Below, one piece after another: positions 46,139 to 57,859 of a stretch of DNA of 60,000 bases. Origin of the DNA: Nymphaea colorata (Eukaryota; Streptophyta; Magnoliopsida; Nymphaeales; Nymphaeaceae); assembly GCF_008831285.2 (NCBI RefSeq), contig NC_045147.1, positions 3,622,001-3,682,000 on the forward strand, read 5' to 3'. Each line of letters opens with the position of its first letter. The first letter of the stretch is position 1. The notes under the pieces are model-generated. The model did not search any database, was not told the DNA's origin, and was given only the letters and a program-made list of their open reading frames with translations. The position numbers and the translations under genes were made by a program.

Positions 46139-48389
46139 GTAAATTTTTTTTCTTTCATATTTCTCATTCATGCCAGCTTTTATTATATTCTCCAATGACC
46201 TTTTCTTTTGTTTGTTTGTTTGCTTTTCTTCTTGCTTTGTGTGTTTTCTTTCTTGAGATACACACTGGGGTTAGGTACATACAAACTAGCATTTGTTAGC
46301 TGAGGTCTTCCTCTATTGAAATGACACTCTCATATTTCCCCTAGGCCAGTGTTCTTTTGTTGTGATCACCTTAAGACTTTCGTCTAGTAAGATTTGTTTT
46401 GAGCTTGATAAAGGTGGACCATAAACTACAAAGATACTGAAGAGATGATATTCCTCAAGAATATAGAAGTCAGGTCATGGAGCATTCACTTGAGCAGGTC
46501 ACATGGGAAATCCATGAATCAGGCCAGATTTCAAAAGTTTGGCCATCAATTGGTTACAAGTGTTTGGTCGTTATGGAGTCCTAACCTTCTGATTTAAAGT
46601 TCTTGGTTCAAAGTTTTTCGTGGCTACAGAGAAACATGAAATGAAAATATCTCAGGACATATGATTTGTGAACAATGTTTTATGCATGGAAGTGCCTTAC
46701 AGAGGCTGAGTGATTTGCTTAGCATCCTATAGGATTTGGCAACCCTGGTCTAAAGGTAAGCTAAGGCAATCTTTGCTGATGAGTGACATTAAGGCTGTAT
46801 TTGATTGCCTGGAAATAGTTGGCTCAGTTCTTATTTTGGTTATTGCCTGACTGAAAGGGCCCATCTTACTATGGAGGTCATTAGTGACTTGGGCTGGTTC
46901 GACATGAATTAATGGTGGTTTCTATAAAGTAGTTCAAGATCAGGTTATGGCCTCACTTTGCCCTTGGTTGAAGTGACAAATATTTATCTGTCACTTAATT
47001 GTTGAATTCCCTGTCCATTCACTGATTTGTCCTGAAATTAAGGAGACCATCCTTGAAGTTTGTCCCTTTTCAAATTAAAGATTCCATGTGCCAAACCTTG
47101 GGAAGATTGAAGGAGGCCTTTTCAAGCTAGTAATAACTGGGTCTATGTTTATTAATATCCATATTCATCCCCACCAAGTTTGGAGCTACAATGTTTGAAG
47201 TTGGGGCATTGATGTTCTATTTCCTAAAAAAAAGATGTAGGGAGAAGAAGACATGAGAAAAAATCCAAATCCTAACAAGCGAACCCTCTACAGGCTCTTT
47301 CCATATTTCAATGTTGTTTTATCAGTCTTCATATAATGTTTGAACCTAAAGAGGCCCCCTCCAGCTCCAAGATCCAACATGGTAGTGACATGGTGGTACT
47401 GGATATGGATGTTGATGAACATGATCATTTAGGAAACAGACTTTAACTACTCACTACCTCCAAACATGGTGAAAACACCTATTTTTCTAAATGCTACCAT
47501 ACTAGTACACACACACACATTTGTTTAATGAGCTTGATGTTGGCCTTTTTATGTCTTTCTGTCAAATTCGGTTCAAAAAATATAGGCATCTATCTTTTTG
47601 AATGTGGGAAGAGCAATGGAGTATTCTTTTGTTAGGATTTAAAGTTGGGTTCTCTCTCATATCTTCTTCTTTTGCACTTTGTTTTAGGGGGGAACAACGA
47701 AATCACTAACCACCGAGATAACCTGGTTAGGGTATCTGTTCAACAACTAGACTGTTTGCTCTCATGAATTATAAAGGAATGTTCAGATGCTTTCCTCCAG
47801 TCTGCTAAGGCAGTTTCTTCCAGATTCATGCTACAAATCAGACCCTCCTTTGTGAAACTTCAACAGTTTTTCTATTTTTCTCGGATTATAGTCTTGTCAT
47901 CTTCCTGTGTTCTACCATCGAGAAATGATTTTAATACTTTTATCAGTTTCATGCAGCTTAACTTTGCCCCAACTGGACTGTGGAACAAGTCATGCTTACA
48001 CTTCGCAATATCCCTTCCACACCCAAATCCAGAGGCATAAACTTCCTTTTGTTGGTTCACCTAATGAGGGAGAAGGGAAGAAGACAGTCAAAGGAAAAAG
48101 TGGGATTGGCCGCATGGTGGCTGCTAGTTTGGTTGTGTTTTCCTTCATATGTTGTTAAGAATGCCTTCGAATCTATTGATGCTCTCTCATGTTTTCAGAC
48201 ATTACACCTAGGGTTTGTGCATTTGTAGTAACTCCTGAAAATGGAAAAGAGAACATGCACGACAAGGTCATTTTTTCAAATAATCTCCCAAGAGAGTGAA
48301 GAGCACTAGAGGGCAGAACATTTTCAGAATATCTATTGGCTTGTTTGAATCAAGTTGAGTAGCCAGTAATTGGTTTGGAATCAATTGAT
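46139..48389. other. Noncoding stretch
   Basis: No gene is recognised. Overlapping open frames of 62-83 codons on both strands at 47828-48228 are mutually exclusive and motif-free. Confidence 0.45.
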
Positions 48390-48700
48390 TCACGTCAATT
48401 TCGCAAACTGAAAGGATATTGTTGGGGGAACTGCATCAATGTCTAGGTTTACAAAGCCTTCTATAACCCAATTGTTTCTGAATATTTGTTCTACTATATG
48501 GGTCAGTCGCCAATTAAACCTTAGCATATGTGTCTGCTCTAATGCAATTACAATAATCCTTTTTACAAATCCTTGTTCTACCAGGTTTTGCAAGGAAATC
48601 TACATGTCAAATACTTCCATATTTGTCAATTTTTTGAGGTCGGTGCTCGCCAAGATGATCCCAAATCCTTTATGGCATTCAGAAAAAGAATTTTCTATAT
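48390..48700 (-). pseudogene. Pararetroviral fragment, diverged LxQGF/FNWRL segment
   Basis: The minus-strand reading FSECHKGFGIILASTDLKK, LVEQGFVKR and LRFNWRLTHIV is clearly related to FCDCEQGFSIIQATLNLKKW, LLDQGFLRQ and LDFNWRLAYMV at 53359-53880. It is much more diverged than the other copies are from each other, so it derives from a different or older virus lineage. The protein's role is not certain: a movement-type protein or the region before the coat or protease. Confidence 0.6.
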
Positions 48701-49189
48701 GTCTTTTTTGCTGAATTGGACTAGGCAGAATTTTATTCCTTTGCCATTCCTCTACAAGCTAATTTACCTCTAAACGAGGTTTCGGAAGCACCTCCAGATG
48801 ATTAGTATGACAAGATCACAAGATGGATAGAATTCAAGATGTTACAAGAATTAAAAAGGTGGCATCACCTATTTAACCTTATTTTAGAAGATAGGAACAC
48901 CAGAATATACACATTCGATTCAAAACATATATCTATGGTTATACCCTTCTCAAACCATATGTGTACTAAGTCAGGGTTGCATTTGAAGTTTCACTTGGTG
49001 TTTAATCTATAAGTCGAATGGGAAAGTCTCTTCTCTAGAAGCATGTATTTTTGCATACACCTGCATAATCTATTATTATGAATTTGTGCCTTGTATTGAA
49101 TGTTTTGGCCCTAGCCAAGATCTATGCATAGGACTGCAGGATAAAAGGAGATGAGTACCTAGTAGGCTAAAGAAACTTTTGATCTTCGA
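48701..49189. other. Unassigned sequence within the pararetroviral block
   Basis: There is no recognised coding. A gtctcttctc..gaagcatgtatttttgcatacacctgcat stretch at about 49026-49070 matches 52350-52390 and so is viral leader-type sequence. Confidence 0.45.
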
Positions 49190-49745
49190 AATTGTGTTGC
49201 TTTAGGAGCATATTTATTGGGTTTCTTTTTTAACATTGCTTCCCATCCATTAATACATCTATCAGTTTCAATTATCAAGAAATATGAATGTAGGGGGAGA
49301 TACATTTTTGGTAACTATTTTATAGCTTCTTTAACTCTTTTTATTTGTCTTACATCTTCCGAATTAAAATTTTTAACAACATTTTGACTAAGTTTGCTAT
49401 ATAAAGGGCCAACCATTTTTCTTAAGTCTTTTATAAATGGTCTAGCATAATTGACTAATCCTAAAAACTGTTGAAGACTTTTGTTTGTTATTATGTACTT
49501 TAAATTCTAACACCTTTGTGGTTATATGTGGTTCTAACTTAATTTTTCCCTCACCAATTTCTACACATAAATATTCTATATGTTTTTGAAAGAATTGTGC
49601 CTTTTTAATACTAATTATAATTCCATTTCTTAAAAACTTCCTAGTACTATTTTTAAGTGGCCTACATGTTGAGGTTGAGTCTTACTATGAACAAGGATAT
49701 CATCTATATAAATACAAATAAATTCTCTATACTGGCAAAATATCT
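49190..49745 (-). pseudogene. Pararetroviral reverse transcriptase fragment D
   Basis: Homologous to 55915-56460. It carries the Y-x-D-D box, read IYIDDILVHSKT on the minus strand at 49680-49715, and the thumb/connection region up to the RNase H boundary. The palm N-terminal half and RNase H are missing. The right border joins abruptly to an inverted segment. Confidence 0.75.
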
Positions 49746-49965
49746 ATGTCTCAATAATTAAATAGTACAATTGACCTACATATTAGCTTAGCATAAAACC
49801 TAGAATCTTACAATATGAAAAATCAGGCCTTTTGGCAACTCATACTTGACACATTAAGCAATAATACCCTTAAAAAAATATTAGAAAATCAAATATATTT
49901 TAAAAGACTAATTGGCTACTATCCTAAGTAAACTAGCGAACTTGCAAGAATATAAAGATAATATT
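49745..49965 (+). pseudogene. Inverted pararetroviral coiled-coil fragment
   Basis: Homologous to 53890-54130, and inverse of 59870-60000. The plus-strand reading LATILSKLANLQEYKDNI is rich in charged and leucine residues. It probably belongs to the region upstream of the protease. Confidence 0.6.
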
Positions 49966-50275
49966 GATGTCTCCCTTCTTTTTCCTAGTTTCCTTATTTC
50001 TTCCTCAGCGTATTTTCTTAGGATTCTATTTTCTAATTTTAGAGTTTCTATTTTTTTGTTCACCTCTTCCTTTTCTTTCTTTCTCCAAGTTATTTATGCA
50101 GGTGCTACCTTTAAACATATTTCTAGGGCAAGATAAGCATCTAGGCTCTGAGGTTGGAGGGGTATATGTTCCATGGTGATTTCTAGCAGAGTTTTTCATT
50201 GCAGTTGTCTATTTTTCTGGTTTAAGTGGATTGCTAATAAGAAAATGATTTTTGGGTACATAGGATTCTATTTAT
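49966..50275 (-). pseudogene. Pararetroviral N-terminal ORF fragment
   Basis: Homologous to 54790-55090 (shared text: ctagggcaagataagca..taggctctgaggt, ggaggggtatatgttcca, tttttgggtac.taggattctattta). The start codon region is absent here. Confidence 0.6.
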
Positions 50276-50880
50276 GGTTAATCTTTACACTAGGGAGATT
50301 TGTTGTAGCTAGTGTTCTTTCACCATTTTCTAGAATTATGCCTTTACCATTTCACAATTCATTGGGTCAAGTCTTGCTACATTCTTTTCTAAAGATTTCA
50401 TTCTTACTTCTACTGCAACTATTGTGTTTTCTATGTTATCCATCCTATTTTCTGCTACAAGGATTTGTCTTTATATAGTGTCATCTTTTTGTCCTATCTT
50501 ATTTTCCAAAGTAAACTGATATTGTTTTTGTTCCAAAAAAAAATTACAGGCTTCAGTCGTACAAATCTTGCATTGGAATGTAAATTCTATACTTGGATAA
50601 CCATTACAAAATAAGCAGGGGTGATTACTACTCCCTGATCTGTGTTTCCACTCATGTTCATGTTTGTGTTCTAATTTAGCTAAAGTTCTTGAGATGTAAT
50701 CCATTCCTATCATAAAATTATTCAGTGTCCAAATCTTTGATATTTTCAATTGCAGCATTTATCTTTTTGTTGGAAATAGTAAAACCTAGATCTTTAATTT
50801 GTAATATGCATTCTATTTTATTATGATCCCAATGTTTCGTAGGTATTTTCCCTATAATTTCGTAGGTATTTACAGTTGTT
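50276..50880 (-). pseudogene. Pararetroviral pre-protease region with CX2C-CX2C motif
   Basis: The minus-strand frame (50471-50758) includes YISRTLAKLEHKHEHEWKH, then PCLFCNGYPSIEFTFQCKIC, a CX2CX11CX2C arrangement that could bind zinc. QYQFTLENKIGQKD follows. The same motif recurs at 59590-59690. The part at 50276-50470 matches the sequence just before the protease at 59311-59450. The piece at 50760-50880 matches the pre-reverse-transcriptase region at 58585-58680, so the protease and polymerase are deleted between them. Confidence 0.65.
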
Positions 50881-51339
50881 AATTTCTTCTGGTTTCAAAA
50901 TCGTGTTTGTCATATAGTAGACAGTTAAAGCACTTTCTCTAGAGTTTTAACTACACTAGTTAGAAATATTAAGGTTTACTATACTAATTAGAAACATCAA
51001 TTGCTTTCCAATATACCATCATATAAATAGACTAAAATATTTGAATTTAGAATTATACCAAAAATCTAAGAAACTAAAAACGAGTAAACTTTACGAGACA
51101 ATTTAATACTCTCTTGACTTACGATGCCTATATTTTGGTGTTCAGTGGTTACTCAGACTTCTTCCTCTCGAATTATTCTGACAAATTGGGGGTTTATAGT
51201 CCAAGTTCTATATAAAGCTCTAGGAATTAGTAGAGTTAATTGATAATTATTATATTATTATAGATTTCTAAATCCTTGTTTACATCAATTAGCTCTTCCA
51301 GCATTCTAGAACCAGGACCTTGGCTTCAAATCATTCTAG
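50881..51339. other. Unassigned AT-rich sequence in the pararetroviral block
   Basis: No recognised coding and no internal copy noticed. Confidence 0.45.
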
Positions 51340-51638
51340 TCAATAGATTTTTATTTTGCCAAAGATTATCTAGCAAAATATGATTTTTTGCTCAAGAGTC
51401 ATGCTAGGTAGGGTTTGATAAGAAAGACCAGGAGGGAATACGGGCAGACCTAAATCTGGGTCTATTTGGACTAGTTTAGTTTGGCTAGTAGAGGCCATAT
51501 TCCTTGCAATGTGAATGTTATGTCAGATAAAACAATGCATTCTATGTTGTCTACCATGACTAATGTCTACTTACTGAAAATCTTAAATCTATGTTATGTA
51601 ATACTTTTTTCAGAAAAATATTACCAGAGTTGGTTTTT
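51340..51638 (-). pseudogene. Pararetroviral leader and ORF start (copy 1)
   Basis: Matches 55080-55380 and, inverted, 57120-57420. On the minus strand a leader (acaatgcattctat.ttgtctaccat on the plus strand) precedes an ATG whose product would begin MASTS. The rest is decayed. Confidence 0.6.
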
Positions 51639-52010
51639 CTAGTTATTATCCATATTGTCCAGCATGCACTGTAGGTTGGTTAGTGTAGACATTTTCTCTT
51701 GGAACTCTTCACCATATTTTTTATTTAACTCAAATATGTTATGACTGATGTGGCTATCAGTATAACGTTCATCATCAGAAGAATTCTGATAAGAAAATGG
51801 CTCATCTATAGAGACAATACTATAAATGCTTTCAGTATCACTATTATATTCATCTAAAGCTAATACGTCCTCATTTACACAATCAACTAAAATTGAGGCT
51901 TTATTGCATAAATTTTTTCGTTTTGACAATCCTTGGCTAAATGTTAAGGGCTACCACAAGTGAAGCATGTTAACGTGTTTTTATAATCTATTTGTGGATT
52001 ATATTCTCTA
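51639..52010 (-). pseudogene. Pararetroviral coat-protein C-terminal part with zinc knuckle
   Basis: On the minus strand the reading CFTCGSP-stop-HLAKDC (about 51928-51972) is a CX2CX4HX4C zinc knuckle broken by one stop at the sixth or seventh residue. It is followed by KRK and a strongly acidic tail (DEYNSDTESIYSIVSIDE, 51639-51929 open). A zinc knuckle near the end of the coat protein, next to charged sequence, is typical of Caulimoviridae and binds viral nucleic acid. It is the only coat-protein piece found in the block. Confidence 0.7.
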
Positions 52011-52079
52011 ACATGTTTATGTTTGTCAAGGTACGGTTTTTTGGCATTAGATTTTCAAATGTAGTATTTCCATCTTTTG

Positions 52080-52384
52080 TCATTTGTCTTATATGTTTTC
52101 GTATGTCTAGGTTCTTTATCATACCTTTGTGGCATGTATATTTGTCTACAATTGTGCATTATTGCACTTTTGACTTTTTGGACATGTTCCCACCTCATCT
52201 AGTACACGACAGCTATCCTCTTTCAAGTTCCTTCGCATGTAACTGTTTTTATTTGTTAATGCTTTGCTTGTTTGGGAAGGAATCGAATTCCTTTTCCAAG
52301 TTGTAATTTCTTTTAAAGTCCTATACCTATATAAGCATCCCCTTGGGTCTCTTCTCCGGAATCATGTATTTCAGCATACACCTG
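52080..52384 (+). promoter_or_regulatory. Pararetroviral promoter-like intergenic region
   Basis: The noncoding text shares a core (ccacctcatctag...gacagct.tcctc) with the inverse of 57856-57890. On the plus strand it leads to a TATA-like cctaTATAAGcatcc at about 52326-52340, then gggtctcttctccgg and a atgtatttcagcatacacctgcat stretch. The layout resembles the strong full-length-RNA promoter of caulimovirids, but the orientation is opposite to the surrounding minus-strand genes. Confidence 0.4.
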
Positions 52385-53358
52385 CATCCTAGTACTATTT
52401 TTAAGTGGCCTACATGTTCGGCTTGAGTCTTACTATGAACAAGGATATCATCTATATAAATACAAACAATTACCTATACTGGATAAATATCATGTCCATC
52501 TTTCATTGGAATATAGTAGGAGCATTTTTTAAGCTAAAGGCATGACCAACCATTCAAAGCTTCCTAAAGGACAAGTGAATGTAGTCCATTGGACACTATC
52601 TTTATGCATTTTTGTTTGCCAAAATCCAGATTTGCAATCAAACTTACTAAATATTTTACTATGTTGTATACTATTGATTATTTCAGTTTTGTCAGGTATA
52701 TCGTAAGAGTAGATTCTATAGTATTACCATTAAGTCGTCTATAGTCTATGACCATTCTGGACTTGTTCGCGATGTTTATTAACAATAAAAGTTAGGCTTT
52801 TATGGAGACCTATACTTCATCTTATGACCCCTAGTTTTGAGAAGTCACTTATATGTGTCTCAACATCTTTGATATTTTCATTTGTAGCATTTATCTTTTT
52901 GTTGGAAATAATAAATCCTGGATCTTTAGTTTGTAATATGCATGTTATTTTATTACGATCCCAATGTTCATTAGGTATTTCTCCTATAATTTCTTCTTTT
53001 CTGATATTTTAATGAAATCATCTATTTCTGTACAACTTGTTTCTAGCTTATTATAGTTTTTTTGTGTATCTATAGGGCTATATTCAGGATTTATTTCTAA
53101 ATCTTCTAGGTTATCTTCCTCTTCTTCTTCTAAGTGTGCTAATTCCATTTTTTCTTTACAGGCTCCTAGAATTTTACATTTAGAGTAGTTATTTTCTTGT
53201 GGTTTCCATTACCCAGGGAATTTGATATTAAGAAAAGAAAGGTTTGTCCTAGTAATTACATATCCAACCATATTTTCTAATATAAAATTTAGTCCTATGC
53301 ATTTCGTACTATTGTGTAGTTGTATATGTCTGATAAATGTCTTAGGTCCTGGTTGGTA
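52385..53358 (-). pseudogene. Pararetroviral reverse transcriptase, copy A
   Basis: The Y-x-D-D box reads IYIDDILVHSKT at 52426-52461 (minus strand). FDCKSGFWQ lies near 52615-52645, preceded by an acidic linker (ELAHLEEEEE at about 53110-53145). Stops and shifts occur throughout. Its high-coordinate end (about 53358) is joined to a different ORF with the protease missing. Confidence 0.75.
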
Positions 53359-53880
53359 AATCTTGATCAAGATTTCTTGCCTTCCTTCACGAGGGTACTC
53401 GTAGGAAGGAGGGATAGATTCAATATCTCCTTTAAATGTTCCTCTTACCATATATGCTAGTCGCCAATTGAAATCAAGATGTTTAACTTGCCCTTCTTTA
53501 GTGATCATAAGCTATCTTAGAAACCCTTGGTCCAGAAGGGTTTTGGGGGAGAGTTTTATTCCTTGGATTTCTTGGTCTTGCCACTTCTTAAGGTTAAGTG
53601 TGGCTTGTATAATTGAGAATCCTTGCTCACAATCACAAAAAGAATTATCACCATGGTATTCATGTTTGTATTTGATCAAAGTGAATGCTAAACCAGGCAT
53701 TCTTTTACTAGAACTTTGTACCATTGTTCTTAGTAGATTCCACATTCCACATATCGACCTGCTATTTCCTTTTTGCTTTCAGTACCAGTTGATAGATCTG
53801 CTCTTTCACTAATGGGATATTTGGAGGAATTGTCTCCCTTTTTTCTTCTAGTTTTCTTGTTTCTTCCTCAAGTGTATTAC
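53359..53880 (-). pseudogene. Pararetroviral ORF segment with LLDQGFLRQ/FNWRL (copy A)
   Basis: Two adjoining minus-strand frames (53512-53745 and 53209-53508) carry GLAFTLIKYKHEYHGDNSF, CDCEQGFSIIQATLNLKKW, LLDQGFLRQ and LDFNWRLAYMV. This is the same ORF as at 54351-54760. The function is uncertain: its place before the coat/pol region would suit a movement-type or transactivator-type protein. Confidence 0.6.
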
Positions 53881-53884
53881 TTCA

Positions 53885-54350
53885 TAATGAAGATAATAGT
53901 CCTATGTCTCAACAATTAAATAGTATAACCGACCTACATATTACCTTAGCATAAAACGTGGAATCTTACAATATAAAAAATCAGGCCTTTTGGTGAACCA
54001 TATTTGATACATTAAGAAATAATACCCTTATGAAAATATTAGAAAATCAAAGATAGTTAAAAGACCAATTGGCTACTATCCTAAGTAAACTAGCGAACTT
54101 GCAAGAATATAAAGATAATATTGAAGTTTTGCTAAAAATAAAATATATAACCTAGATTGCGATGCAAGATTTGTACAATTGAAGCCTATAGATTTTGTTT
54201 GAAAGAAAAACAATATCAATTTACTTTGGAAAATAAGATAGGACGAAAAGATGGCACTATAGAAAGACGAATCCTTGTAGTAAAAAATAGGATGGATAAT
54301 GTAGAAAAGGTAATAATTGCAGTAAAAGTAAGAATGGAATTTTTATAAAA
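53885..54350 (+). pseudogene. Inverted pararetroviral pre-protease fragment
   Basis: The plus-strand frame at 54157-54348 reads CKICTIEAYRFCLKEKQYQF then TLENKIGRKD, IERRILV and MDNVEKV. It matches, in inverse orientation, 59430-59620. The left part matches 49745-49965. The segment is flipped relative to its neighbours. Confidence 0.7.
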
Positions 54351-55227
54351 GAAGGTATATCCATAGGGGTTTACCCATCCTCTTTTAAACATTCCTCTTA
54401 CCGCATATGCTAGTCGCCAATTGAAATCAAGATGTTTAACTTGCTCTTCTTTAGTAATCATAAGTTGTCTTAGAAACCCTTGGTCGAGAAGGGTTTTGGG
54501 GGAGAGTTTTATTCCCTGGATTTCTTGGTCTTGTCACTTCTTAATGTTAAGTGTGGCTTGTATAATTGAGAATCCTTGCTCACATTCACAAAAAAGAATT
54601 GTCGCCATGGTGGTCATGTTTGTATTTGATCAAAGTGAATGCTAAACCAGGCTTTCTTTTACTATAACTTCGTAGCATTGTTCTTAGTAGATTCTGCATA
54701 TTGACCAGCTCTTTCCTTTTCGCTTTCAGTACCTGGTCATAGATCTGCTCTTTTAATAATGTTATATTTGGAAGAATTGTCTCCTATTTTTCTCCTAGTT
54801 TCTTTATTTATTCCTCAGCGTATTCTCATATGATTCTATTTTTTTATTTCAAAATTTGTATTTTTTCATTTAGCTCTTCTTTTTCTTTCTTTCTCCAACT
54901 TATTTCCACCTATGTTGCCATTAAATTTCTTTCTAGGGCAAGATAAGCAACTAGGCTCTGAGGTCGGAGGGGTATATGTTCCATAGAGATTTCTATCAAG
55001 GTATTTAATTGGAGATGTCTATTTTTCAGATTTAAGTGGCTTATGAATAAGGAAAGGATTTTTGGGTACGTAGGATTCTATTTATTTTGCCATAGATTGT
55101 CTAGTAGAATGTGATCTTTTAAATCTAGAATAAGACTTGGAGAAGTTTGAATGACTAGGTTTGAGTGAGGAGGGAAGATTGGTAACCCTAGGTCTGGGTC
55201 AAGAGGCATCTGGCTTGTAGAGGCCAT
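54351..55227 (-). pseudogene. Pararetroviral ORF with MASTSQ start, coiled coil and FNWRL segment (copy B)
   Basis: On the minus strand it starts at 55227 with MASTSQMPLDP. It then runs through a basic, lysine/glutamate-rich stretch (WRKKEKEELNEKIQ, about 54880-54910), FTLIKYKHDHHGDNSF, GFSIIQATLN, LLDQGFLRQ and FNWRLAYAV. Many stops are present. A highly similar inverted copy of the first 600 bases is at 57262-57845. Confidence 0.65.
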
Positions 55228-55597
55228 AAATCTTGCAATATGAAAAGGATATTAGGTAAAACAATGCATTCTATATTGTCTACCATGGATAATGTTTACA
55301 TACAAATAAATTTAAATCTATCTTATATGATGTTTTCTTCAGAGAGTATCAGATTATTATTATTTTCACTACCTAGAATTGATATAAGAATATGATGAAG
55401 ATACTCGAACTCTTACTTGTTTCATGGCGGCAACCAGTTGCTACAAGCTTAAAAAAATATCTAATAAATTATCTGTGGCTTTTCTTATTTCAATGGATAT
55501 AGAGGGATCAATATCATGTAGTCTTTCTCTAGAATGTTCTAGATATAATATAATTTTATTAAGCCTTCTTATTTTGGATTCATAAACATCAAAATCC
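55228..55597 (-). other. Pararetroviral leader between RNase H and next ORF
   Basis: Noncoding segment, minus sense, between the RNase H stop and the MASTSQ start. It contains gctacaa..gttgccgccatgaaa-type text (55430-55450) shared with the inverted copy at 57045-57070. Confidence 0.55.
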
Positions 55598-56010
55598 CTA
55601 TTCATCTTTTAAGATTCCACTCGACATGTCAGCTAGGCGGTTATCTTCAACATTTATGTGTTCAAATATCGCCCTGTAACTTTGTTTTATGAGGATATCT
55701 TTAAAGGATATCCATCTTCTTTGGCTTATTCTTGTTGAGTTCTTGTTTGCATAAAATTTTACAATAGCATCACAATTTGTTCTAACTACTATTTTCTTTT
55801 TGTTAAGCAAAAACAATCTAAAACTATTTAATCCATATACTATGGCAAGGATTTCTTGATCTATGTTACTTCCTTTTTCTCTATATTGACCACTACCATA
55901 TCTGCAAATGACTTTTGTTGCTTTAGGACCATATTTATTGGATTTTCTTTTTAACATTGCTCCCTATCCATTGATACATCCATCAGTTTCAATTATCAAG
56001 AAATCTGAAT
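55598..56010 (-). pseudogene. Pararetroviral RNase H
   Basis: This is the best preserved enzyme piece (119 open codons at 55598-55957). The minus-strand reading gives IIETDG (first acidic residue, about 55970-55995), a stop in place of a tryptophan near 55967, then KRKSNKYGPKATKV. SNIDQEILAIVYGLNSFR (second acidic residue) and VVRTNCDAIVKFY (third) follow, and VEDNRLADMSS is near the end. This is the usual retro-type RNase H order after reverse transcriptase; the enzyme removes RNA from the RNA/DNA hybrid. Confidence 0.8.
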
Positions 56011-56896
56011 CTTGGGGGAGCTACATTTCTGGTAACTGTTTTATCGCTTCGTTAACTCTTTCTATTTGTCTCATATCTTGCGTATTAAGAATTTAACACC
56101 ATTTTGACCAAGTTTGCTATATAAAGGGCCAACCATTTTTCCTAAGTCTTTTATAAATGGTCTTGCATAAGTGACTAATCGTAAAAATTATTGAAGACTT
56201 TTGATATCATGTACTTCAAATTCTAACATCTTTATGACTATATGTGGTTGTAACTTAATTTTTCCCTCACCAATTTCTAGACATAAATATTCTATATGTT
56301 TTCAAAAAAATTGTGTTTTTTTACTACTGATTATAATTCTATTTTTTAAAAACTCCCTTAGTACTATTTTTAAGAGGCCTACGTGTTCGGGTTGAGTCTT
56401 ACTATGAACAAGGATATCATCTATATGAATACAAACAAATTCTCTTATATTGACTAAATATCATGTCCATCTTTTGTTGGAATATAGCAAGAGCATTTTT
56501 TAAGCCAAAGGGCATGAGTAACCAAACAAAGCTTCCTAAAAGACAAATGAATGTGGTCCATTGGATACTATCTTTATACATTTTTATTTGCCGAAATCCA
56601 GACTTGCAATGAAACTTACTAAATATTTTACTATATTGTATACTATTGATTAGTTCAGTTTTGTCGTATATCATAAGAGTCATCTATAGTATTATCATTA
56701 AGTCGTCTAGTCTATGACCATTCTAGATTTGTTTGTTATGTTTATTAACAATAAAAGTTGGGATTCTATGGGGACTTATACTTCGTCTTATGACCCCTAG
56801 TTTAATCAAGTCATTTATATGTGTCTCAAAATCTTTGATATTTTCATTTGTAACATTTATCTTTTTGTTGGAAATCGTAAATCCTGGATCTTTAAG
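56011..56896 (-). pseudogene. Pararetroviral reverse transcriptase, copy B
   Basis: The minus-strand frame at 56417-56683 reads FHCKSGFRQIKM and PFGLKNALAIFQQKMD, ending at the catalytic box IHIDDILVHSKT (56395-56430), where the usual Y is H. The thumb and connection continue to the RNase H at 56010. Homologous to copies A, C and D. The high-coordinate end stops at about 56896, where the inverted arm begins. Confidence 0.8.
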
Positions 56897-56899
56897 ATT

Positions 56900-57845
56900 G
56901 ATGTTTAAGAATCCGAAATCAGAATGCTTAACAAAATTATAGGATGTCTCAACAATATAGAGAAAGACTACATGATATTGATCCCTCTATATCCATTAAA
57001 ATAAGAAAAGCAAGTGACAATTTATTTTATATTGTTTTAAGCATGCAGCAACTGGTCGCCGCCATGAAAAAAGTAAGAATCTGAGCATCTTCATCTAATT
57101 CTTATATCAAGTCTATGTAGTGAAAATAGTAATAATCTTATACTTTCTGAAGAAAACATCATATGGGATATATTTTAAATTTATTTGTAAATAAACATTA
57201 GTTGCGGTAGACAGTATAGAATGCATTGTTTTACCTAATATCTTTTTTATATTACAGAATACATGGCTTCTACAAGCCAGATGCCTCTTGACCCAAACCT
57301 AGGGTAACCAATCTTCGCTCCCCACTTAAACCTAGTCTTTCGAGCTTCGCGAGGTCTTATTCTAGATCTAAAAGATTATATCCTACTAGACAATCTATGG
57401 CTAAATAAATGGAATCCTACATACCCAAAAATCCTTTCCTTATTAACAAGCATCTTAAACCTAAAAAATAGACAACTCCAATCAAAAATCTTTTCAGAAA
57501 TCTCCATGGAACATATACCACTTTGACCTCAGAGACCAGTCGCTTATCTTGCCCTAGAAAGAAGTTTAAAGGCAGCACAGGCATAAATAAGTTGGAGAAA
57601 GAAAGAAAAAAAAGAGCTAAACAAAAAAATAGAAACTCTGAAATCAGAAAATAGAATTCTAAGAGAATACGCTAAGGAAGAAATAAGGAAACTAGGAGAA
57701 AAAATGGAGACAATTGCTCCAAATATCCCATTAGTAAAAGAGTAGATCTATCGCATGGTACTGAAAGCAAAAAAGAAGGAGTAGGTTGATATGCAGAATC
57801 TACTAAGAACAATAGTATGAAGTTCTAGTAAAAGAAAGCCTAGTT
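56900..57845 (+). repeat. Inverted arm: copy of 54645-55590 in opposite orientation
   Basis: The plus strand reads gagaaagactacatgatatt (about 56960), a leader, then an ATG at 57262 starting MASTSQMPLDP. A lysine-rich stretch and atgcagaatctactaagaac (57790) follow. The same text occurs on the minus strand from 55590 down to 54645. Arms of about 945 bp flank a 1.3-kb spacer holding RNase H and reverse transcriptase copy B. Confidence 0.8.
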
Positions 57846-57859
57846 TAGGACTCGAATGA

